Below, one piece after another: positions 1 to 5,430 of a stretch of DNA of 5,743 bases; within the stretch, counting starts at the first letter, position 1, and the number at the start of each line of letters is the position of its first letter. This DNA comes from Gammaproteobacteria bacterium UBA5338. GTDB lineage: Bacteria > Pseudomonadota > Gammaproteobacteria > Pseudomonadales > UBA5862. The notes beneath the pieces were generated by a model. It saw nothing but the letters and a program-made list of their open reading frames with translations, had not been told where the DNA came from and ran no database searches. Position numbers and translations under genes: made by a program. The stretch lies in the NCBI GenBank assembly GCA_002408105.1, contig DHQM01000121.1, positions 404 through 6,146 of the forward strand. The letters are read 5' to 3'.

Positions 1-332
1 TCTTCACCATGCTGGCCGAGGAATTCGGCCTGGTTGGGATTCTGGCGCTGTTCGGGCTCTACTGGTGGCTGATCGCCCGAGGTCTTTGGATCAGCGCGCA
101 AGCCCCCGTGCTGTTCCAGCGGCTGCTCGCAGGCTGCATCACCCTGACTTTTTTTGTCTATGTTTTTGTGAACATCGGCATGGTCTGTGGTCTGCTGCCC
201 GTGGTTGGGGTGCCACTGCCCCTGATGAGCCAAGGGGGCACTTCGTTGGTCACCCTGCTGGCAGGGTTTGGTATGCTGATGTCGATTCGCACCCACCAAA
301 ACCCCCTGAGCAACCCATACGCCCATGCCTAG
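1..332 (+). CDS. rodA: RodA, SEDS-family peptidoglycan glycosyltransferase (C-terminal part only)
   Basis: This is the 3' end of a gene that begins before the window; the reading frame enters at base 3 and stops with TAG at 330-332. RodA (MrdB) is the inner-membrane SEDS glycosyltransferase that polymerises glycan strands with PBP2 in the rod-elongation complex. The roughly 109 visible residues hold the family's signature C-terminus: an LAEEFGLVG stretch leading into a hydrophobic helix, a second long hydrophobic segment, the conserved LPVVGVPLPLMSQGGTS block, and a last membrane segment ending in a short polar tail. FtsW shares the SEDS fold and a similar block, but the neighbours mltB, rlpA and dacA fit rodA of the mrd cluster rather than the division cluster. 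The ATG at 9 is an internal methionine, not the start. The end overlaps mltB by 8 bp. Family identity is very secure; RodA over FtsW rests partly on context. Confidence 0.93.
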   Translation, partial: FTMLAEEFGLVGILALFGLYWWLIARGLWISAQAPVLFQRLLAGCITLTFFVYVFVNIGMVCGLLPVVGVPLPLMSQGGTSLVTLLAGFGMLMSIRTHQNPLSNPYAHA

Positions 333-1365
333 CCGCCGATCCCCGTTGTGCTGCCTGTTTCCACACCTCCTTCCGACGCTGGGGTGCCTGCTCTCGCTGA
401 CCCCACTCACCGCCGCAAGTGAAACCGCACTCCCCTCGCCCTATCCGAACGGCCCTGGCTTTGCGGCCTACGTTGAGCAGCTCCAGGAGGAACACGGTTT
501 CTCTTCTGAACAACTCAGTGGGTGGTTTTCGGGGGTGGCCCGGCAGGACCGGGTGCTCGAACTGATCGCCCGGCCGGCCGAAAAAACCCTGGAATGGCAC
601 CAGTACAAACGAATTTTCCTGTCGGCGGAGCGGGCCGCTCAAGGGGCGGAATTTTGGCGGACCCAGGCCGACGTGCTGGAGCGCATGGAGCGGGCATACG
701 GCGTCGATCCGGCCATGGTGGTCGCCATATTGGGGGTAGAGACGCGCTACGGAAAGCACACCGGGATCTTTCCAGTTCTGGATTCACTCGCCACGCTCGC
801 TTTCGACTACCCACCGAGGTCCAAGTTTTTTCGCAACGAACTGACTGAGTTTTTGTTGCTTGCACGGGAGGAGGGGGTAGACCCGACCGGCATCAAAGGT
901 TCCTACGCCGGCGCCATGGGCTATGGCCAGTTCATCCCCAGCAGCTACCGAGCGTACGCGGTCGACTTTGACGGTGATCAGGTGCGCGACATCTGGAATA
1001 ACGCCGAAGACGCCATCGGCAGTGTGGCGAACTACTTCGCGCGACACGGATGGGAACCCGATGGCCCAGTGGTCGCGAGCGCTGTGGTGGAAGGCGGCGC
1101 ATTCAAGGCCTGGGTGAACGAGCCAGGTCCTCCGAAGCGCACGGTTGGAGAGCTGGAAGCCAAGGGGTTCGTGCCCGTCACCCAGGTGGACGGTGGCCGC
1201 AAAGCCAAGGCCCTCGAGCTGATGGGTGAGGATGGCCCCCTCTACTGGACAGCGTTTCAGAACTTTTACGTCATCACCAGGTACAACCGCAGCGCACTCT
1301 ACGCAATGGCGGTGCATGACCTGAGCGAGGCGGTGCGTGCTGCGTACTCCAATCAGGGCACCTGA
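325..1365 (+). CDS. mltB: MltB, membrane-bound/periplasmic lytic murein transglycosylase B
   Basis: This 346-residue protein matches the Slt35/MltB family (GH103; E. coli MltB is about 361 residues). The family cleaves the MurNAc-GlcNAc bond of peptidoglycan and leaves 1,6-anhydroMurNAc ends. Residues 8-31 form a hydrophobic export signal. Cys21 follows Thr-Leu-Gly, a poor lipobox, so the product may be a soluble periplasmic protein rather than a lipoprotein. The catalytic acid is Glu139 in GVETRYGKHTG. Further family blocks are GAMGYGQFIPSSYRAYAVDF (197-216), which supports substrate binding, and an Asp-rich EF-hand-like loop at about 214-224 (DFDGDQVRDIW), corresponding to the calcium site of E. 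coli Slt35. The WNNAEDAIGSVANYFARHGW region then follows. The ATG at 325 lies inside the end of rodA, with no strong Shine-Dalgarno site, so translation is probably coupled to rodA. The 3' end overlaps the rlpA start. No key residue is missing. Confidence 0.95.
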   Translation: MPSRRSPLCCLFPHLLPTLGCLLSLTPLTAASETALPSPYPNGPGFAAYVEQLQEEHGFSSEQLSGWFSGVARQDRVLELIARPAEKTLEWHQYKRIFLSAERAAQGAEFWRTQADVLERMERAYGVDPAMVVAILGVETRYGKHTGIFPVLDSLATLAFDYPPRSKFFRNELTEFLLLAREEGVDPTGIKGSYAGAMGYGQFIPSSYRAYAVDFDGDQVRDIWNNAEDAIGSVANYFARHGWEPDGPVVASAVVEGGAFKAWVNEPGPPKRTVGELEAKGFVPVTQVDGGRKAKALELMGEDGPLYWTAFQNFYVITRYNRSALYAMAVHDLSEAVRAAYSNQGT

Positions 1366-2149
1366 AGCCCGCCGCCTCAGGGCGCTGGCGCCGCTCACAC
1401 CGGCATTGGCGGTGGTTTGGCTTGGCGCCTGCAGCTCCATGCAGACCGATGGTCCCCCACGTGGGTACTTCAACGCCAGCAACCTTGCTGACCCGGTACC
1501 GGTCACCGAGCCGGTCACCCCGCGCGGCAACCAATCGCCCTACACCGTACTCGGCAACACCTACCGCTTGCTGCCCACCGCTGCCGGCTACCGGGCCGAA
1601 GGGGTGGCGTCTTGGTATGGGCGCAAGTTTCACGGGCGGCTCACATCCAATGGCGAACGCTTCGACATGTACGCCCTCACCGCAGCGCACCGCAGCCTGC
1701 CGATCCCCTGCTACGCGCGCATCACCAACCTCGACAACGGCAAACAAACCCTGGTGCGGGTCAACGACCGCGGCCCCTTCCACCCGAACAGGATGATCGA
1801 CCTGTCTTATGCCGCGGCGGTCAAGCTGGGCTTCGCTGACCAAGGCACCGCGCGGGTTCGAATCGAAGTGGTGGCACCGAGCGCCCCAGTACGGAACGAC
1901 CTGTACCTCCAGGCCGGAGCCTTCACAGGTGCCGATGCCGCAAACGCACTGCGCAACCAGCTTGCATCAGTGGTCGACCACCCAGTGGTGATCATGCCAG
2001 CCGATGGGGGCGACCCCTACCACCGGGTCCAGATCGGACCCCTCGCCGACAACGAGGAACTGGAGGCGTTGCGCGCCCTGTTGGGCCAAAATGGGGTGGG
2101 CAGCGCTGTGGCGCGCCGCCGGCCCTCTACAGCGCGCGTGCTGCCCTGA
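1337..2149 (+). CDS. rlpA: RlpA, septal ring lytic transglycosylase-type lipoprotein (DPBB plus SPOR domains)
   Basis: This 270-residue outer-membrane lipoprotein belongs to the RlpA family; the Pseudomonas aeruginosa member is a lytic transglycosylase acting on glycan without stem peptides. The GTG at 1337 gives an Arg-rich n-region, a hydrophobic stretch, and the lipobox Leu-Gly-Ala-Cys with lipidated Cys32. No ATG lies in frame between GTG and the lipobox, so GTG is the best start; it places the start 29 bp inside mltB. Residues 33-85 are a Pro-rich linker. The double-psi beta-barrel spans about 86-180: GVASWYG (89-95), SNGERFD (104-110), TAAH (115-118), then VRVNDRGPF (140-148) and IDLSYAAA. 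The conserved Glu107, Asp110 and His118 lie where the family's proposed active site is. A C-terminal SPOR domain (about 188-262, beginning DLYLQAGAF) should bind denuded septal glycan. Its presence suggests a full septal RlpA rather than a DPBB-only relative. Confidence 0.94.
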   Translation: MLRTPIRAPEARRLRALAPLTPALAVVWLGACSSMQTDGPPRGYFNASNLADPVPVTEPVTPRGNQSPYTVLGNTYRLLPTAAGYRAEGVASWYGRKFHGRLTSNGERFDMYALTAAHRSLPIPCYARITNLDNGKQTLVRVNDRGPFHPNRMIDLSYAAAVKLGFADQGTARVRIEVVAPSAPVRNDLYLQAGAFTGADAANALRNQLASVVDHPVVIMPADGGDPYHRVQIGPLADNEELEALRALLGQNGVGSAVARRRPSTARVLP

Positions 2150-2182
2150 GCCGGCGTGCGGGCCCAGGGGCCAGGCTGAGGG
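2144..2182 (+). other. Imperfect inverted repeat at the end of rlpA
   Basis: CCCTGAGCC (2144-2152), covering the rlpA stop codon, pairs with GGCTGAGGG (2174-2182) at 8 of 9 positions across a 21-nt GC-rich loop. The loop contains a further small repeat, GGCC at 2161-2164 and 2169-2172. No T-run follows directly, so it does not look like a standard intrinsic terminator. An alternative pairing is CGGGCC (2159-2164) with GGCCCG (2193-2198), followed by TCTTTCT, which would look slightly more terminator-like. In such GC-rich DNA either could arise by chance. The location, between the mltB-rlpA block and dacA, is where a transcript end would be expected. Confidence 0.25.
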
Positions 2183-2191
2183 TGGTACAAT
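2183..2191 (+). promoter_or_regulatory. Candidate extended -10 promoter for dacA
   Basis: TGGTACAAT combines an extended -10 dinucleotide (TG at 2183-2184) with the hexamer TACAAT (2186-2191), five of six matches to the sigma-70 consensus. Nothing resembling TTGACA lies 16-18 bp upstream, so it would depend on the extended -10 element. Transcription would start near 2198, about 80 nt before the dacA ATG. It sits in the largest gene-free gap of the window (2150-2279), which otherwise holds only the inverted repeats around the rlpA stop. The assignment is made by eye and is moderate. Confidence 0.4.
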
Positions 2192-2279
2192 CGGCCCGTC
2201 TTTCTAAACCGACCCCCTTCGCGCTTTGAGGCCATCGCCAAGCGCCAGGGTGCTCGGACCAACGCCACTTCAGTGCTTC

Positions 2280-3479
2280 ATGATGCTTGCTTTGACCACC
2301 GCTTCCCCGATCCCCAGGTTCATCCTCAGGCTGCGCCACGCGGTGGCCGTCGTTGCCCTCTTGGCCACGGCCACATCCGTATCCGTCGCCGCCCCAAGCC
2401 TGATCCCAGCGCCCCCGCAAATCGCCGCCACCGCCTACCTGCTCATCGATGCGGACAGCGGCCGTGTGATCGTCGAACACAATGCCGATGAGCGCATGCC
2501 CCCGGCCAGCTTGACCAAGATCATGACGAGCTACATCGCTGCCGCAGAAGTGGCCGCGGGCTCGGTTCGCCTCGATGACCAGGTTCCGATCAGCATCAAG
2601 GCCTGGCAGATGGGCGGGTCCAAGATGTTCGTGCGCGAGGGCACCAAAGTGTCCTTCGGCGACTTGCTGCATGGCGTGGTGATTCAGTCAGGCAATGATG
2701 CGAGCATCGCTGTGGCCGAGCACATCGCCGGCAGCGAAGACGCATTCGTCGATGCCATGAACCAGTACGCCGCCGCCCTCGGCATGACCAACACCCACTT
2801 TGCCAACGCCACCGGGTGGCCGGCCGAAAACCACCATTCAACGGCACATGACCTGGCGCTTCTGACCCGGGCACTCATCCGTGACTACCCCGAGCACTAC
2901 GCCCTGTACCAGCAGAAATACTACGAGTACAACGACATCAACCAACCCAACCGCAACAAGTTGCTGTGGATGGATGACAGTGTGGATGGAGTGAAGACGG
3001 GCTACACCGAGGAAGCCGGCTACTGCTTGATCAGCTCGGCGGTGCGCGACAACATGCGCCTGATCGCTGTGGTCCTCGGCGCCGATTCGAACCGCGCGCG
3101 GATTCGTGAGAACCAGAAATTGCTGACGTACGGGTTTCGCTATTACGAAACCCACCGCCTGTATGCAGCCGACGAGCCCATCCGCAGCGTGGAGGTCTTC
3201 GGTGGCGTCTCCAACAGTGTGCGTGCCGGGCTTGCCAGCCCGCTATACGTCACCATCCCGAGAGGCCAGTACGACGCGCTGGAAGCCGTGACCGAAATGC
3301 ATCCGCCGCTCGAAGCCGACATACAAGCCGGAGATGCACTTGGCAAGCTACAGATCACGCTCGACGGCGCCCTGGTCGCCAGCCGGTCGCTGGTGGCGCT
3401 AGACTCCGTCGAAGCGGCGGGCCTCACCAAACAGCTGTGGGACCGGATGCGCCTGCTGATTCGCCGTTTGACTGGCTAG
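2280..3479 (+). CDS. dacA: DacA, D-alanyl-D-alanine carboxypeptidase (PBP5/PBP6 type)
   Basis: This low-molecular-mass penicillin-binding protein removes the terminal D-Ala from peptidoglycan pentapeptides in the periplasm. From the ATG at 2280 it has 399 residues, close to E. coli DacA (403). A basic n-region (RFILRLRH) and hydrophobic core at about 21-36 form a Sec signal, probably cut near Ala37-Ala38. The three active-site motifs are all present: SLTK (Ser77 nucleophile, Lys80), SGN (137-139) and KTG (239-241). The PBP5 C-terminal beta domain follows at about 300-380. The last 18 residues (LTKQLWDRMRLLIRRLTG) form a short amphipathic helix that should anchor the enzyme to the inner-membrane surface, as in PBP5. 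The start is uncertain: ATG 2283 is one codon further, and GTG 2250 or TTG 2226 would lengthen the N-terminus. None has a clear Shine-Dalgarno site, but the ATGs give the most normal signal peptide and length. Confidence 0.95.
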   Translation: MMLALTTASPIPRFILRLRHAVAVVALLATATSVSVAAPSLIPAPPQIAATAYLLIDADSGRVIVEHNADERMPPASLTKIMTSYIAAAEVAAGSVRLDDQVPISIKAWQMGGSKMFVREGTKVSFGDLLHGVVIQSGNDASIAVAEHIAGSEDAFVDAMNQYAAALGMTNTHFANATGWPAENHHSTAHDLALLTRALIRDYPEHYALYQQKYYEYNDINQPNRNKLLWMDDSVDGVKTGYTEEAGYCLISSAVRDNMRLIAVVLGADSNRARIRENQKLLTYGFRYYETHRLYAADEPIRSVEVFGGVSNSVRAGLASPLYVTIPRGQYDALEAVTEMHPPLEADIQAGDALGKLQITLDGALVASRSLVALDSVEAAGLTKQLWDRMRLLIRRLTG

Positions 3480-3490
3480 CGGTCTCAATC

Positions 3491-3513
3491 TGGCCCCGGT
3501 GCCGCTGGGGCCA
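3491..3513 (+). other. Strong GC-rich hairpin between dacA and ybeD
   Basis: TGGCCCC (3491-3497) and GGGGCCA (3507-3513) are a perfect 7-bp inverted repeat. Pairing continues inward with G3498-T3506 (wobble) and G3499-C3505, giving a 9-bp stem with a 5-nt loop (TGCCG). It begins 12 nt after the dacA stop and ends 5 nt before the ybeD Shine-Dalgarno site. What follows is ATCTTCAGG rather than a T-run, so it is not a convincing intrinsic terminator. It could block 3' exonucleases, partly terminate transcription, or affect initiation at ybeD. The structure is clear in the sequence; any function is inference. Confidence 0.55.
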
Positions 3514-3518
3514 TCTTC

Positions 3519-3526
3519 AGGGGAGA
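3519..3526 (+). promoter_or_regulatory. Shine-Dalgarno site that fixes the ybeD start
   Basis: AGGGGAGA, purine-rich and close to the anti-SD complement, ends 3 nt before the ATG at 3530. It is the clearest ribosome-binding site in the window. It selects this ATG over longer in-frame openings that would run back into the end of dacA (3437). Confidence 0.7.
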
Positions 3527-3529
3527 GCG

Positions 3530-3799
3530 ATGGACACCAAGGACATGCCACGCATCGAGTTTCCTTGCCGCTACCCCATCAAGGTCATGGGGGAGGCCGG
3601 CCCGGGGTTGCCCGCATTCGTGACCCGCACCGTTGAACACCACGCCGGGGACCTCGGCGCCGAGGATGTCCAGGTGCGCCACAGCAGAAACCGCAATTAC
3701 ATGTCGATCACCGTGTTCCTGCAGGCCGAGAGTGCCGACCAGATCGCCCAGTTGTTCGCAGAGCTCAAGGCCTCACCCCTGGTGCGCATGGTGCTGTGA
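3530..3799 (+). CDS. ybeD: YbeD, DUF493 family small protein
   Basis: This 89-residue cytosolic protein has the size (E. coli YbeD 87 residues) and sequence of the DUF493/YbeD family. It opens with an IEFPCRYPIKVMG strand motif, followed by a helix (GLPAFVTRTVEHHA). A strand region (VQVRHSRNRNYMSITVFLQA) and a final helix (SADQIAQLFAELKAS) ending PLVRMVL complete it. The alternation fits the ferredoxin-like, ACT-type fold known for the family. It has no catalytic motif that I can see, and its molecular role is not established. A regulatory link to the adjacent lipoate genes has been suggested because ybeD and lipB are so often neighbours. Here the stop codon overlaps the lipB start (GTGA, 3796-3799), so the two are probably translated together. 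The ATG at 3530 is chosen for its Shine-Dalgarno site and the normal family length. Confidence 0.92.
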   Translation: MDTKDMPRIEFPCRYPIKVMGEAGPGLPAFVTRTVEHHAGDLGAEDVQVRHSRNRNYMSITVFLQAESADQIAQLFAELKASPLVRMVL

Positions 3800-4446
3800 C
3801 CGGCCAACCGATTCTGCGCACGATCGCGGGTCTGCAGCCCTATGAACCGACCTGGAGGCGCATGCGCGCCTTCACCGACCAACGCGACCTCGAGAGCGCC
3901 GATGAGCTGTGGCAACTGCAGCACCAGCCGGTGTACACCCTGGGACAGGCCGGGCGCGAAGAACACCTGCTCACACCAGGCAAGGTACCGGTGGTGCGCA
4001 CCGATCGCGGCGGGCAGGTCACCTACCATGGGCCCGGCCAACTCGTGCTCTATGTGCTGTTGGAGTTGCGCCGCTACGGGCTTGGGGTTCGAACCCTGGT
4101 TGAGCTGCTTGAGCAAAGCATGATCGAATGCCTGATGCGCTATGGCGTTGACGCGCGCGTACAACCCGGGGCACCAGGCGTGTACGTTGGGGACGCAAAG
4201 ATCGCGGCGCTGGGCCTGCGCATCCGCCACGGCCGCAGTTACCATGGGTTGGCCCTGAACCTCGACCTCGACACCGGCCCTTTTGACGCCATCAACCCCT
4301 GTGGTTATCCAGGCCTCGCCACGACCCGCCTGGTTGACCACACCGATCTGACCCTGCCGGCGACACAGGTCGGCACAGAAATCGCTGCAGCGATCATGGG
4401 CCGGCTGGGCGTTGACCAATTCACTCAACAACAGGGCTGGAAGTAA
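3796..4446 (+). CDS. lipB: LipB, octanoyl-[ACP]:protein N-octanoyltransferase
   Basis: LipB moves the octanoyl chain from octanoyl-ACP to the lipoyl-domain lysine of 2-oxoacid dehydrogenases and GcvH, the first step of endogenous lipoate synthesis in the cytosol. The 216-residue product has the family blocks in order: PVYTLGQAGREEHLL (45-59), RTDRGGQVTYHGPGQLVLY (68-86), KIAALGLRIRHG (135-146), YHGLALNLDLD (149-159) and FDAINPCGYPG (163-173). The catalytic pair is Lys135 and Cys169, the same numbers as in E. coli LipB. Cys169 forms the acyl-thioester intermediate. The start is GTG 3796, which overlaps the ybeD stop by 4 bp, so initiation probably relies on translational coupling. The stop at 4444-4446 lies 3 bp before lipA. 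The gene appears intact and ordinary. Confidence 0.97.
   Translation: MTGQPILRTIAGLQPYEPTWRRMRAFTDQRDLESADELWQLQHQPVYTLGQAGREEHLLTPGKVPVVRTDRGGQVTYHGPGQLVLYVLLELRRYGLGVRTLVELLEQSMIECLMRYGVDARVQPGAPGVYVGDAKIAALGLRIRHGRSYHGLALNLDLDTGPFDAINPCGYPGLATTRLVDHTDLTLPATQVGTEIAAAIMGRLGVDQFTQQQGWK
4439..4443 (+). promoter_or_regulatory. Ribosome-binding site for lipA
   Basis: GGAAG lies 6 nt before the lipA ATG (4450) and inside the last two sense codons of lipB. It supports that ATG as the start, and ribosomes finishing lipB would deliver coupling to lipA. Confidence 0.5.
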
Positions 4447-4449
4447 GCC

Positions 4450-5427
4450 ATGGCAGACACGGACCAGCCGCGCTCGCGCCCACCCCGGGTCCAACCTGGG
4501 GTCAAGTATCGCGGCGAAGACAAGGTTGCACGCATCCCGATCAAGGTGGTGCCGACAGAGCAGGTGCCCCGCAAGCCACCTTGGATCCGTGTCCGCATTC
4601 CAGCCAGCTCAGAGTTGACCCGGGTTCGCAACATCTTGCGGGCGCACAAATTGGCCACCGTCTGTGAAGAGGCCAGCTGCCCGAACCTACCGGAGTGCTT
4701 TGGCGGCGGCACCGCCACCTTCATGGTGATGGGCGAAATCTGCACCCGGCGCTGTCCGTTCTGCGATGTCGCCCACGGCCGCCCGCTGCCCCTGGACCCG
4801 GAAGAGCCACGGCAGTTGGCCGAGGCAATCGCCGATCTGCAGTTGCGCTACGTGGTGATCACCTCGGTGGACCGAGACGACCTCCTCGACGGCGGCGCCA
4901 ACCACTTTGCCAGCTGCATCCGCGAAACCCGGGCACGCAGCAGCGACATCCTGGTGGAGGTGCTGGTGCCAGACTTTCGCGGGCGGTTGGACCCTGCCCT
5001 GGACGCCTTTACAGCGACACCCCCGGATGTGTTCAACCACAACCTTGAGACCGTGCCGAGTCTGTACCAGGCCGTGCGCCCCGGATCGGACTACGCGTGG
5101 TCTCTTAAGCTGCTGTCGGAGTACAAGGCCCGGGTCCCGGAGGTACCGACAAAATCCGGACTGATGCTGGGACTCGGGGAAACCAAGGACGAGTTGCAGC
5201 AGGTGCTTCATGACCTGCGCCGGCACGAGGTGGACATGGTGACCATGGGGCAATACCTGCAACCAAGCCGCAACCACTTGCCCGTCACCCGCTACTGGCA
5301 TCCGGACGAGTTTGCCGAACTCGAAGACATCGCCCGGTCGCTGGGCTTCACCCATGTCGCCAGCGGCCCCTTGGTGCGCTCGTCGTACCACGCCGACCAG
5401 CAGGCGCGTGGCGAGGTGGTGCGATGA
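4450..5427 (+). CDS. lipA: LipA, lipoyl synthase (radical SAM)
   Basis: LipA inserts two sulfur atoms at C6 and C8 of the protein-bound octanoyl chain, turning the LipB product into lipoyl. The protein has 325 residues, similar to E. coli LipA (321). The auxiliary 4Fe-4S cluster, which is consumed as sulfur donor, is bound by Cys72, Cys77 and Cys83 (CX4CX5C, in [16 protein letters not shown]). The RSSY motif near the C-terminus (310-313) supplies the unusual serine ligand. The radical SAM cluster is bound by Cys98, Cys102 and Cys105 (CX3CX2C, CTRRCPFC). Other family blocks include [30 protein letters not shown] and TMGQYLQPS. The N-terminal 45 residues are basic and Pro-rich, ending in the usual lead into the first cluster ([10 protein letters not shown]). 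The ATG at 4450 lies 3 bp after the lipB stop and has a GGAAG site. This is the last + strand gene, and its stop lies 3 bp from the end of a convergent gene. Confidence 0.98.
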   Translation: MADTDQPRSRPPRVQPGVKYRGEDKVARIPIKVVPTEQVPRKPPWIRVRIPASSELTRVRNILRAHKLATVCEEASCPNLPECFGGGTATFMVMGEICTRRCPFCDVAHGRPLPLDPEEPRQLAEAIADLQLRYVVITSVDRDDLLDGGANHFASCIRETRARSSDILVEVLVPDFRGRLDPALDAFTATPPDVFNHNLETVPSLYQAVRPGSDYAWSLKLLSEYKARVPEVPTKSGLMLGLGETKDELQQVLHDLRRHEVDMVTMGQYLQPSRNHLPVTRYWHPDEFAELEDIARSLGFTHVASGPLVRSSYHADQQARGEVVR

Positions 5428-5430
5428 ACC

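Noticed and set aside
149..155. Run of seven T in rodA, considered as a slippage or frameshift site
   Set aside because: It falls in a Phe-rich membrane segment, the frame continues normally to the conserved SEDS block, and no alternative product is indicated.
1493..1519. Palindrome CCGGTACCGG (1493-1502) and direct repeat CCGGTCACC (1499-1507, 1511-1519)
   Set aside because: These lie within the rlpA linker and encode the Pro/Val repeat PVPVTEPVTP. Codon bias over a low-complexity linker explains them.
784..1530. Long open frame on the - strand (248 codons) across mltB and the start of rlpA
   Set aside because: It is antisense to well-supported genes, is rich in low-complexity residues typical of shadow frames in GC-rich DNA, and shows no recognisable domain.
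3697..4494. Long open frame on the - strand (265 codons) across lipB
   Set aside because: It lies opposite the complete lipB gene with its catalytic Lys135 and Cys169. The antisense translation resembles no family and has no start context.
4687..5391. Long open frame on the - strand (234 codons) across lipA
   Set aside because: It is a shadow of the lipA coding bias. Its His/Gln/Val-rich translation is typical of antisense frames opposite GC-rich genes.
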